This document shows, piece after piece, positions 35,457 to 43,492 of a DNA stretch of 64,000 nt. Origin of the DNA: Jeotgalicoccus meleagridis (GTDB taxonomy: Bacteria; Bacillota; Bacilli; Staphylococcales; Salinicoccaceae). The translations under genes were made by a program, and so were the position numbers. Location of the stretch: the NCBI RefSeq assembly GCF_903994045.1, contig NZ_CAJEWD010000008.1, forward strand, positions 386,433 through 450,432, read 5' to 3'. A model generated the notes under the pieces. The model was not told where the DNA came from. It did no database searches and saw only the letters and a list, made by a program, of their open reading frames with translations. The stretch's first letter is position 1; each line of letters starts with the position of its first letter.

Positions 35457-35942
35457 ATGAAAAGTACATTTTATGATTTCTCTGCAAAAGATGCAGACGG
35501 TAATGAAATTCCTATGAGTAATTTCAAAGGTAAGGTCGTTTTGATTGTCAACACCGCCAGTGAGTGCGGTTTTAATAGTCAGCTTACTGATTTAGAAAAA
35601 CTATACGAAAAGTACCACGATATTGGTTTAGAGATTCTAGCTTTTCCATCAAACAACTTTATGAATCAAGAACCGTGTTCAGCAACTGAGGCACGTGAAC
35701 TTTATAATAAGCAGCACGGTGCAACATATACCATCATGGATAAGATTGATGTTAAAGGAGAAAACATTCATCCATTATTCAAATACTTAACAGAAGGTAA
35801 GTCAGGCCTGATTACGAATTCGATTAAATGGAATTTCACTAAATTTCTTATTACCAGAGAAGGTCAAGTGATTAAACGCTATCCGCCTCAACGTACACCA
35901 GACGTCATAGAAAAAGACATAGAAAAATATTTAGCTGGTTAA
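35457..35942 (+). CDS. gpx: Glutathione peroxidase-family thiol peroxidase
   Basis: A 161-residue Gpx/BsaA-type protein. The peroxidatic Cys is in NTASECGFNSQL (Cys instead of selenocysteine), with the Gln of FPSNNFMNQEP and Trp of IKWNFTKFL completing the catalytic set. The Cys in MNQEPCSATEA probably acts as the resolving residue, making it thioredoxin-dependent. It reduces hydrogen and lipid peroxides in the cytoplasm. GAAAGGTG precedes the ATG. It is one of few plus-strand genes here, and its position between hfq and hflX is the same as bsaA in Staphylococcus. Confidence 0.9.
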   Translation: MKSTFYDFSAKDADGNEIPMSNFKGKVVLIVNTASECGFNSQLTDLEKLYEKYHDIGLEILAFPSNNFMNQEPCSATEARELYNKQHGATYTIMDKIDVKGENIHPLFKYLTEGKSGLITNSIKWNFTKFLITREGQVIKRYPPQRTPDVIEKDIEKYLAG

Positions 35943-35951
35943 ACTAAGAAA

Positions 35952-36000
35952 AAGAACGACATATCATCTTTTAACAGATTGATACGTCGTTCTTATTTTT
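35952..36000 (+). terminator. Intrinsic terminator after gpx
   Basis: Stem AAGAACGAC / GTCGTTCTT (35952-35960, 35986-35994), extended by weaker pairing, and a five-T tail on the plus strand, 9 bases after the gpx stop. Confidence 0.8.
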
Positions 36001-36024
36001 AGGGCTAAACTTCGCCCTTACCCC

Positions 36025-36213
36025 TTATGCGCGTACAAAAGTTGAAATCGCATGCTTGTATATAATTTGAATTTTCCCATCTGAATCAAGCTCAACAACG
36101 TACTTATCGTAGTCGACAATCTTTCCTTGCAGTTGGAAACCGTTCATTAAAAAGACGGTCAACTCCTGCCCCGATTCCTTATACTCCCCTAGAAAAGTAT
36201 CCTGTAAATTCAT
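36025..36213 (-). CDS. hfq: RNA chaperone Hfq
   Basis: A 62-residue Sm-like protein. Sm1 is ELTVFLMNGFQLQGKIVDYDKYVVEL and Sm2 is KIQIIYKHAISTFV, with the Y-K-H motif that contacts RNA. It has almost no C-terminal tail and is even shorter than the S. aureus protein. It forms a hexameric ring that binds sRNA and mRNA, although the role of Hfq in Gram-positive cocci is modest. Its ATG immediately follows the miaA stop codon, and its AAGGGGAG site lies inside miaA, so the genes are translationally coupled. Confidence 0.92.
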   Translation of the reverse strand: MNLQDTFLGEYKESGQELTVFLMNGFQLQGKIVDYDKYVVELDSDGKIQIIYKHAISTFVRA

Positions 36214-37122
36214 CTAATTCTCCCCTTTTGTTTGTAAGAATTGATATATATCCTTATAGATTATATCTGTGTCAGAAGTCTCAATATCATACCAATTCAC
36301 ATCTAGCTGATTACGAAAATATGTAAGCTGCCTTTTCGCATACTGTCTAGAATGGGCCTGAACACGCTCAACCACACTGTCAATACTTGCCTCCCCCTTA
36401 AAATATGGCAAGAATTCCTTGTAGCCGATTGCCTGGCTCGCAGTTTTAGATAGGCTGTTTTTAAACAGCTTCTTAACCTCTTGTTCTAGACCAGCCTCAA
36501 ACATTTTCAAGACGCGTTGATTGATACGTTCATATATGACGCTTCTGTCTGTGGTAAGGCCTAATACGAATGTAACATAATCATTCTCTTTTGTATACGC
36601 TTTCTTTTCTTGTTTTGGCATTGTTTTCTTAACCAATTGCCTAATCACTCTTTGGCGATTATTTGGATGTACATCATTGGTCGGGTCGAGTTTTAATAAT
36701 TTTTCATACAGGATACTTGAATCATATGATTCATATTCTTTAGTCTTTTCTTCTATTAGTAAAGCATCTTCTTCATTAAATTCATAACCATCAATGAGCG
36801 CTTTAATATAGTGGCCAGTCCCACCGACTATGATCGGAAGTTTTCCTCTAGACTCTATATCTTTAACAAGTCTCGCCACTTGTTCTTGAAAGTCAGCAAC
36901 TGAAAAATTCTCACTTGGCTCTAAAATATCAATCATATGATGAGGAATCCCTTTAGTTTCATCCCTGGTAATTTTACCTGTTCCAATATCCATACCTTTG
37001 TAAACTTGCATGGAATCCCCAGAAATAATTTCTCCTTTAAATTCTTGTGCAATTTTAATGGACAAGTCCGTCTTACCTATAGCAGTAGGACCAATAATAA
37101 TTAATAATTTACTTTTGTTCAT
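36214..37122 (-). CDS. miaA: tRNA dimethylallyltransferase MiaA
   Basis: A 302-residue enzyme adding the dimethylallyl group to A37 of tRNAs reading UNN codons. It has the P-loop GPTAIGKTDLSIKIA (~10-24), the substrate-binding SGDSMQVYKGMDIGTGK, the region GIPHHMIDILEPSENFSVADF, VGGTGHYIKALIDGY and the tRNA-contacting QAIGYKEFLPY and RQYAKRQLTYFR. It overlaps the upstream hydrolase gene by 14 bp and abuts hfq. No miaB is visible in the window. Confidence 0.95.
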   Translation of the reverse strand: MNKSKLLIIIGPTAIGKTDLSIKIAQEFKGEIISGDSMQVYKGMDIGTGKITRDETKGIPHHMIDILEPSENFSVADFQEQVARLVKDIESRGKLPIIVGGTGHYIKALIDGYEFNEEDALLIEEKTKEYESYDSSILYEKLLKLDPTNDVHPNNRQRVIRQLVKKTMPKQEKKAYTKENDYVTFVLGLTTDRSVIYERINQRVLKMFEAGLEQEVKKLFKNSLSKTASQAIGYKEFLPYFKGEASIDSVVERVQAHSRQYAKRQLTYFRNQLDVNWYDIETSDTDIIYKDIYQFLQTKGEN

Positions 37123-37993
37123 AATCTAATACCCATTTAACGATGCGGGCATAAATACCCACCTTATTTTCTTCAAATAATACCTCATGCCTGGCATTTG
37201 GCTCTAACATTAAATCGACCTTGGAATAGTGAAGCCCTAAGCGAAATCTTAAGACTTCTAAGTCTCTACCAAAGTGTGAAAAAGGATCATCTGCTCCCCC
37301 GATTAAATAGTAAGGAATATCTTTATAACGACGGATATGCCTAATTCTATCGACATATCTTATATTTTTTAGTATTTCACTCAAGGCTTTAACGCTCATC
37401 TTTTGTCCAGAATATGGATCACTGTTGTACTTTACAATTTCTGACACGTCTTGGTTTAACCAGCGATTTTTTTCTCGACCTTTAAAATTTCCATCATAGC
37501 CTAAGAAAGATAACTTATTGAGACTCGTTAATTTTTTCCTTGGGATGATAAGTGATAAAACCTTTAAAAATTTTTCAGCTAGAATATCTTTAAAGTTAGG
37601 TTTTGAACCTGTACCGACGATGATGGCACCGTCGTAAAGATCATCTGCCAACAACCTTCTTAAGACAATAGATCCCATGGAGTGTCCCAAACCGAAGCGA
37701 GGAATATCAGCTGGCATAGAGCGAAAGACAACCTTAGCATCTGATAAAAGATCTTCAAAAGAATCAAAATGACCGAGTTTTTCTTTTTTCTCATCCGGCC
37801 CATGACCACGTTGATTATAAATCACACAGTGAATGTCGTTTAAGGCAAGATAGGTTAAAAGTTCTTTATAACGATCCTTATGCTCTGCCATGCCATGAAA
37901 AATTTGAATGCTTGCCTTCGGTGATGCTGGCACATAGTGCGTCACTTCAATTTTTCGATCCTTATTCCTCATCGTTCGATTAATAATTTTCAT
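37109..37993 (-). CDS. Alpha/beta hydrolase, lysophospholipase/monoacylglycerol lipase type
   Basis: A 294-residue serine hydrolase of the Hydrolase_4 (S33-like) group. It has the oxyanion region QIFHGMAEHKDRY, the nucleophile elbow GLGHSMGSIV (Ser in G-H-S-M-G), the acid in GGADDPFSHFG and the catalytic His in NARHEVLFE. It probably cleaves monoacylglycerols or lysophospholipids; no signal peptide is seen. GGAG precedes the ATG. It lies between mutL and miaA as in Staphylococcus, where the glp genes intervene; here the gap to mutL is only 15 bp. Confidence 0.85.
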   Translation of the reverse strand: MKIINRTMRNKDRKIEVTHYVPASPKASIQIFHGMAEHKDRYKELLTYLALNDIHCVIYNQRGHGPDEKKEKLGHFDSFEDLLSDAKVVFRSMPADIPRFGLGHSMGSIVLRRLLADDLYDGAIIVGTGSKPNFKDILAEKFLKVLSLIIPRKKLTSLNKLSFLGYDGNFKGREKNRWLNQDVSEIVKYNSDPYSGQKMSVKALSEILKNIRYVDRIRHIRRYKDIPYYLIGGADDPFSHFGRDLEVLRFRLGLHYSKVDLMLEPNARHEVLFEENKVGIYARIVKWVLDYEQK

Positions 37994-38008
37994 AAATGAT
38001 GCTCCATT

Positions 38009-39838
38009 CTATTTCATAATGCGGTTAAATAAGCGTTCAATCTCATAAGTCGTCATATGAATAATGACCGGACGGCCGTGAGGACAAGTGTAAGGCGATT
38101 GACATTGACCGAGCGATTCTAACAATGCTTCCATTTGTTTTTTATCCAAGTAATGATTTGCCTTGATTGAACGCTTACAGCTCATCATAATAGACATCTC
38201 TTCACGGTATTTGTTGATATCAAAGTGAGATTTATGACTGATAAAATCAATGACATCTGCAATATCTCTTTCAGGATCATCTGCTTTAATCCAAGATGGA
38301 TAGCGTGATACTGTGTACTCTTTGACCCCACTCTTGTCAATTTCAAAACCAAGTTCTCTTAAATCTGTCAGTTTTTCATCGATGGTGATCACATCGTCAA
38401 AAGAGAACTCAAAAGTGTAAGGAATAAGGAGCGAAATGCCTTCATTTCCTGTATTCACATTATTGTAGTAATACTCATATTTAATGCGCTCCTGGGCAGC
38501 GTGTTGATCCATGAGATACATGCCTGTCTCATTTTGCATAATAATATAAGTGCCATGGAGTTGACCGATAATTTCTAGATACGGTAATTTCTCTTTTTGA
38601 ACAGATTCCGTTTCGATATAGGTCTCTTGGTCCTTTGCTTTTCTTTCTTTAAAAGGAGTTACAGACTCTTGTGTTTGTTTTACTTCTTGTTTGTAGTCAT
38701 TTTCTCTATCTTTAAAGAAAGGCTTTCTCCGTGGTTGTTCATAGAGACTGGCAGCCTCTCTAATCGCTTCTTTTTTATAGTCATTAAAATCAAGTGTCTC
38801 TTGTTCTACTTTTTGTTTTTCTTTACTTTGATGACCCACTTCTGGAATTAAATTAAGATCTAAAAGTGCCCTTCTCACTGTGTTTTCAACTAGCTCTAAG
38901 AGCTCTCTTTCTTTAGACAGTTTAACCTCTACTTTAGAGGGATGAACATTGACATCTAAGAGTTTCGGATCCATGGTGATATTTAAAAAAACCAGTGGGT
39001 ATTTATCTTTTGCTTGTAAAGTATGGTAGGCATCGATAATGGCTTGTGACAGTTTAAAATTACGGATATGTCGCTGATTAATTGAGAGGTTAATATAGTT
39101 ACGATTGGACCGTGTGATTTCTGGCTTCACAATATACCCTGACACCTTATAATCCGGACTGTCTCCTGATACAGCTACAGTGTTTGTTGACACTTGCATA
39201 CCGTACAGAATGTGGATAACTTCTTTTAAGGAGCCATTCCCTGGTGTTTTAAAGCGCTCTTTATCGTCAAAAACCAGGCGAATGCTCACAGATGGATTAT
39301 TCAGAGCCATACGCTGCATAATATCGATTATCTTACCCGCTTCAGTTCTTAAATTTTTAACATACTTATAACGCGCAGGTGTGTTGTAGAACAAGTCACT
39401 AATTTCTATGATCGTTCCTTGTCTTTCTTGCCAGACCGTATCCTCTTCATAATGTCCTGCACTGTAATTTAATTTAAAAGCAGTAGAGTTCTCGCTCATA
39501 CTCTCAACTGTTACTTTAGAGACCGCTCCAATACTTGCGAGTGCTTCTCCCCTAAATCCTAATGAACGAATTTCAAATAAGTCATAGGCTTTACCAAGCT
39601 TCGAAGTCGCGTGGCGTTCAAAGAGCAGCTTCCGGTCGTCATAGTCAATTCCAAGACCATTATCGACAACCTTAATAGAATCCATTCCAGAATTTTTGAT
39701 AAAAACTTCGATGACTGACGCTTTCGCATCGAGTGAGTTTTCAACAATCTCCTTAACGATTGAAGATGGACGCTCGACCACCTCACCTGCTGCGATTTTA
39801 TTTTGTATATCACTCGGTAGCACGTGAATGTGTCCCAT
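38009..39838 (-). CDS. mutL: DNA mismatch repair protein MutL
   Basis: A 609-residue GHKL ATPase/endonuclease. The N-terminal ATPase motifs are EIVENSLDA (Mg-binding Asn), DNGLGI and GFRGEALASI, and the transducer includes NVHPSKVEV. An acidic and basic linker (~335-410) precedes the C-terminal dimerisation/endonuclease domain with LMDQHAAQERIKYE (D-Q-H-A-x2-E-x4-E), SCKRSIKAN and CPHGRPV, so strand-nicking activity should be present. AGGAGG precedes the ATG. It is 12 bp downstream of mutS. Confidence 0.95.
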   Translation of the reverse strand: MGHIHVLPSDIQNKIAAGEVVERPSSIVKEIVENSLDAKASVIEVFIKNSGMDSIKVVDNGLGIDYDDRKLLFERHATSKLGKAYDLFEIRSLGFRGEALASIGAVSKVTVESMSENSTAFKLNYSAGHYEEDTVWQERQGTIIEISDLFYNTPARYKYVKNLRTEAGKIIDIMQRMALNNPSVSIRLVFDDKERFKTPGNGSLKEVIHILYGMQVSTNTVAVSGDSPDYKVSGYIVKPEITRSNRNYINLSINQRHIRNFKLSQAIIDAYHTLQAKDKYPLVFLNITMDPKLLDVNVHPSKVEVKLSKERELLELVENTVRRALLDLNLIPEVGHQSKEKQKVEQETLDFNDYKKEAIREAASLYEQPRRKPFFKDRENDYKQEVKQTQESVTPFKERKAKDQETYIETESVQKEKLPYLEIIGQLHGTYIIMQNETGMYLMDQHAAQERIKYEYYYNNVNTGNEGISLLIPYTFEFSFDDVITIDEKLTDLRELGFEIDKSGVKEYTVSRYPSWIKADDPERDIADVIDFISHKSHFDINKYREEMSIMMSCKRSIKANHYLDKKQMEALLESLGQCQSPYTCPHGRPVIIHMTTYEIERLFNRIMK

Positions 39839-39850
39839 TTCGTGTCCCTC

Positions 39851-42379
39851 CTAATCCATTCTTTTTTGTAGATCCGCTAAACGATTTAAAGCTTCAAGCG
39901 GCGTTAAATCATTTAAATTTATATTTTTAATTTCATCAATAATTTGTCTTTCTTCAAAACTTGATGCCTCTTGATCATCAAGAGGAAGTTCTAACTGCAT
40001 CGTTTCAAATTGACTCGATTTTTGATGATTACCTTCTTCATAACCAGATAAGTAGTCCGCTGCCATATCGGTCACAGCTTGAGGTAAGTCAGCGAGTCTT
40101 GCAACGTGAATACCATAAGATTTTTCAACTGCACCAGGTTTGACCTTGTGTAAGAAGACCAGTTGTCCATTGTATTCAGTTGCCTTAACGTGCACGTTTT
40201 CTAAACCAGATAACTCTTGGTCAAGTGCGGTTAATTCATGATAGTGTGTCGAAAAGAGCGTAAAGGCACCGATATCATCGTGGATGTACTTCAACATCGC
40301 ACGGGCAAGTGCCATACCATCATAAGTTGACGTCCCCCGACCAATCTCATCAAAGATTAACAGTGAATGTTCTGTCGCTTCTTGTAGAGCAGTATTAGCC
40401 TCCATCATTTCGATCATAAAGGTGGATTTACCACTGGATAGGTCATCACTCGCACCAATTCTCGTATAAATGGCGTCAAAGATTGGTAGTTTAGCCGATT
40501 TTGCCGGTACTCTCATACCAATTTGAGCCATGATAATAATCAAGGCAACCTGTCTCATATAGGTCGATTTACCAGACATGTTCGGTCCAGTAATCAAATA
40601 AACATAGCTATCTTCAGACATCGTTAAGTCATTTGGCACATAAGTCGATTCATTTAACATACGCTCTACTATCGGGTGCCTCGCTTCTTTTAGCTCAATG
40701 ACTCTTTCTTTTGTAAACTCCGGCTTAACTAAGTGATGATTATTAGACACATGGGCAAAGGCAATTAAAGTATCCAAGATAGAAATTTGACTAGCCGTTT
40801 TTTGTAAACGTGAAATATAAGTCATCATATGATTTCGAAGCTCAGTAAACATCTTATACTCAAGCATGACGCTATCATCTTCTGCTGTTAGAATTTTACT
40901 TTCCATCTCTTTTAAGTCCGGTGTGATAAAACGCTCAGCATTAGTTAAAGTTTGCTTACGATTGTAGTCAAACTTATCGGCATCAAAATTGACGGCTTGG
41001 CCTTTAGAAATTTCTAAATAATAACCAAACACCTTATTGAAACCAATCTTCAAGTTTTTAATACCTGTTCTTTCTCTTTCACTTTCCAAATAATTATTGA
41101 GCCAATTTCTCGCATTATTAGAAATATCTCTCAGCTTATCTAATTCTTCTGAGACACCGTCTTTAAAGATTTTTCCTTCACGAATGGTCTTCGGTGGTTC
41201 ATCAGTCAGAACTTCTAAGTGGCTATATACATCTGTTAAATCATCAAAATTCTTAAACAAGTCATTTGAAGTTAAGTCTATTTGTTCTAATGTACTTTTA
41301 AGTTCAGGTAAGCCACTTAGAGAATCTCTCAATTGAACAAAGTCTTTGACGTCAATATTATTAAAAGCAAGACGCCCGACTAAACGCTCAATATCATAAA
41401 CTTGATTGAGGATTTGAGTAATGACTTCTCTTTCGGAAAAATTATCGATTAAAGTTGTGACGATTGACTGCCTATTTTCAATTTCTTTTATTGAAACGAG
41501 CGGTCTTTCTATTAATTGTCGTAAGCGTCTTTTCCCCATGGGAGTCTCTGTTTTATTGAGATACCAGAATAGCGACCCTTTTACTTTTTTAGTCTGGATA
41601 TTCTCTAGTAATTCCAAATTAGAAACCGCTGCATAATTCAATTTCATAAAACTAGATAGCTGGTGTTTTTGTACGGTTTTTAAGTGTTCTAAATCTCTCA
41701 TATTCTGTGCTCTAATATAGTTCAACAAAAGCGTAATAGCAGTATGTTCATTGACGCTCTCTTCATAGTCATAAGCTCTGTCCTCATCAGAATTAAAAAC
41801 AGTATATAGAGGTGGATCTTGGTAGATATCTTTAATTAAATACACACTGTCTTCTGTGACGACAATTTCTTTGGCACCAATTGTTTCGATTTCACTTTTT
41901 AAATCACCTTCATTTTGAGTTGAAAAAGCGAAAATTTCCCCTGTGGAAATATCCGCATAACTCACCTCAACAGTGTGCTTGTTTTTTATCATTGCTAGAA
42001 TAAAGTTACTTTCTCCGTCTTCCATACCAAAATCATCGATTAAGGTCCCTGGTGTAATGACACGGACCACTTCTCTTTTGACCATGCCCTTAACTTCACG
42101 TGGGTTTTCCATCTGCTCACAGATTGCCACCTTAAAACCATGATCGATGAGTTTAGCAATGTAGGAGCGGGCAGAATGATAAGGTACCCCGCACATCGGT
42201 ATTGGATTTGGACTATTTTTATCCCGTGATGTCAAAGCAATTTCCAAGACTTTAGCTGCAGTGATTGCGTCTTCATTAAACAGCTCATAAAAGTCACCTA
42301 ATCTAAAGAGTAAGAGACTGTCTCTGTATTGGTCTTTGACTGATAAATATTGTTTCATCATCGGTGTAGGTTCTGGCAT
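39851..42379 (-). CDS. mutS: DNA mismatch repair protein MutS
   Basis: An 842-residue mismatch recognition ATPase. The mispair-binding loop is LLLFRLGDFYELFNEDA (F-Y-E), followed by the connector, lever and clamp domains, the Walker A ITGPNMSGKSTYMRQVA (~605), SGKSTFMIEMMEAN, DEIGRGTSTYDGMALA (Walker B/D-loop) and TLFSTHYHELT. The C-terminal tail with SLNLNDLTPLEALN-like sequence is the usual tetramer/HTH segment. It starts the mutSL operon under an extended -10 promoter. Confidence 0.95.
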   Translation of the reverse strand: MPEPTPMMKQYLSVKDQYRDSLLLFRLGDFYELFNEDAITAAKVLEIALTSRDKNSPNPIPMCGVPYHSARSYIAKLIDHGFKVAICEQMENPREVKGMVKREVVRVITPGTLIDDFGMEDGESNFILAMIKNKHTVEVSYADISTGEIFAFSTQNEGDLKSEIETIGAKEIVVTEDSVYLIKDIYQDPPLYTVFNSDEDRAYDYEESVNEHTAITLLLNYIRAQNMRDLEHLKTVQKHQLSSFMKLNYAAVSNLELLENIQTKKVKGSLFWYLNKTETPMGKRRLRQLIERPLVSIKEIENRQSIVTTLIDNFSEREVITQILNQVYDIERLVGRLAFNNIDVKDFVQLRDSLSGLPELKSTLEQIDLTSNDLFKNFDDLTDVYSHLEVLTDEPPKTIREGKIFKDGVSEELDKLRDISNNARNWLNNYLESERERTGIKNLKIGFNKVFGYYLEISKGQAVNFDADKFDYNRKQTLTNAERFITPDLKEMESKILTAEDDSVMLEYKMFTELRNHMMTYISRLQKTASQISILDTLIAFAHVSNNHHLVKPEFTKERVIELKEARHPIVERMLNESTYVPNDLTMSEDSYVYLITGPNMSGKSTYMRQVALIIIMAQIGMRVPAKSAKLPIFDAIYTRIGASDDLSSGKSTFMIEMMEANTALQEATEHSLLIFDEIGRGTSTYDGMALARAMLKYIHDDIGAFTLFSTHYHELTALDQELSGLENVHVKATEYNGQLVFLHKVKPGAVEKSYGIHVARLADLPQAVTDMAADYLSGYEEGNHQKSSQFETMQLELPLDDQEASSFEERQIIDEIKNINLNDLTPLEALNRLADLQKRMD

Positions 42380-42414
42380 CTGTAAACACTTCCTATATAA
42401 ATTCTTGTCGTATT

Positions 42415-42423
42415 ATTATAACA
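42415..42423 (-). promoter_or_regulatory. Extended -10 element of the mutSL promoter
   Basis: Minus-strand TGTTATAAT, a perfect extended -10, 36 bases upstream of the mutS start and adjacent to the end of the thiW-like gene. No good -35 is visible. Confidence 0.5.
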
Positions 42424-42433
42424 TTTTTTCTTT

Positions 42434-42922
42434 TTATAACCTCTTTAGGAGCCCTCTCTTTTCTAGTTGAAGTAAGATAAAGTAAGAGACACTGGCACCA
42501 AATATGCTAGACACTAAAAAGGCAAGTGCCATAACCATGTAGATATTAGTATCTAAGTCTAAGATGAGCATCAGAGGATAGATGGATAGTGCACCAATCA
42601 CACCAGTTCCAATCACTTCGCCCACTGCTGCAAGGGGTAGTTTTTTACTATAGTGATAGAGTACATAGGCAAGAGCTGCACCGATGACGGATCCTGGATA
42701 ACTAAAGACCGTTCCTGTGCCCATCAGTATGCGAATAGTAGATGAAATCAGTGCCTGGACAATGACCCAAGGTCCGGTTAAGACCGCACCTAAAACATTG
42801 ATCAAGTGCTGCATGGGGGCTGCTCTAATGACACCGAGTGGAATGCTGATAAAAGTTCCGAGGACAACATTCAGTGCAACAAGAACAGCTGTTAAAGACA
42901 TATTTTTAGTAAGTTTATTCAT
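42434..42922 (-). CDS. thiW: ThiW-family ECF transporter substrate-binding (S) component
   Basis: A 162-residue membrane protein with about five or six helices. The ThiW signature is clear: VRAAPMQHLINVLGAVLTGPW-like region (PMQHLINVLGAVLTGPWVI), IRILMGTGTVFSYPGSVIGAALA. ThiW is thought to import the thiazole moiety of thiamine using the shared EcfAAT module, which is not in this window. No TPP riboswitch is visible in the 59-bp leader; only the ricA terminator precedes it. GGAG precedes the ATG. In S. aureus no gene of this type sits between ricA and mutS. Confidence 0.8.
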   Translation of the reverse strand: MNKLTKNMSLTAVLVALNVVLGTFISIPLGVIRAAPMQHLINVLGAVLTGPWVIVQALISSTIRILMGTGTVFSYPGSVIGAALAYVLYHYSKKLPLAAVGEVIGTGVIGALSIYPLMLILDLDTNIYMVMALAFLVSSIFGASVSYFILLQLEKRGLLKRL

Positions 42923-42939
42923 AAAGGTCTCCTATAAAT

Positions 42940-42975
42940 AAAGGCGCTGAATTCTTTATAGAAGTCAGCGCCTTT
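42940..42975 (-). terminator. Intrinsic terminator after ricA
   Basis: Eleven-base stem AAAGGCGCTGA / TCAGCGCCTTT with a 14-nt loop, located between ricA and the thiW-like gene. The minus-strand tail (ATTTATAGG) is only moderately T-rich, so thiW may be fed by read-through. Confidence 0.7.
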
Positions 42976-42981
42976 GTAGTT

Positions 42982-43416
42982 TTATTTAAATTGATCTGTA
43001 TTTTGGTTTGGTCTATGACGAACTTGAGCGCCAGTTTCTCCTTGTAGGTGATCGCCACCTGTTCTTTCGATAATTTCATCTGTAACTGATGAAGAAATCG
43101 CGTGAGAAACCATTTGTAATAGCTCATTGACGCTTCTTTGTGACTCTTGGAATTGCTCTACTAAAGGCATTTCATTGAGTTCTGCTTCAATTTTAGCTAG
43201 CTTTTCTTCCGTCATTTGATAGGCGCGTTCCTTACCGTAGTTTTGGAAGTTAACCGCTTGTTGTTGTAGAGATTTTAAGCTCGCCATCTTTTCACGAATT
43301 TCTTGGTTTTCATGAATTTTAGCTTCTGCTTTTTGGAAAAATTCAACTTGTTCAGTCTCAGACATCATCTTGCCGAGTTTTTTTGCTTCTTCTATAATTT
43401 GATCCTTAGTATACAT
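42982..43416 (-). CDS. ricA: RicA (YmcA) family protein
   Basis: A 144-residue helical protein of the YlbF/YmcA group: MYTKDQIIEEAKKLGKMM, FFQKAEAKIHENQEI, and the helical pair NFQNYGKERAYQM / LVEQFQESQRSVNELLQMV. In B. subtilis RicA works with RicF and RicT as an Fe-S-containing complex that adjusts RNase Y cleavage of mRNAs. The C-terminal ~30 residues are polar (GGDHLQGETGAQVRHRP), and the whole protein lacks cysteine, so it cannot supply Cys ligands for a cluster. The gene precedes mutS as in Staphylococcus, but with the thiW-like gene inserted and miaB missing. Confidence 0.85.
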   Translation of the reverse strand: MYTKDQIIEEAKKLGKMMSETEQVEFFQKAEAKIHENQEIREKMASLKSLQQQAVNFQNYGKERAYQMTEEKLAKIEAELNEMPLVEQFQESQRSVNELLQMVSHAISSSVTDEIIERTGGDHLQGETGAQVRHRPNQNTDQFK

Positions 43417-43449
43417 TCAATTTCCACCTTTAGAATTTATATAGTTCCT

Positions 43450-43478
43450 ATTATATATGAAGCAAGGTATTTATTAAA
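43450..43478 (-). promoter_or_regulatory. Promoter of ricA
   Basis: Minus-strand TTTAAT (43473-43478) and TATAAT (43450-43455) with a 17-bp spacer, 34 bases upstream of the ricA start, right after the end of the ABC exporter gene. Confidence 0.6.
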
Positions 43479-43492
43479 TGCTAAAGATTTAA

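Noticed and set aside
42923..42981. A TPP riboswitch before the thiW-like gene
   Set aside because: Only a simple terminator hairpin is present; the leader is too short and lacks the thi-box core.
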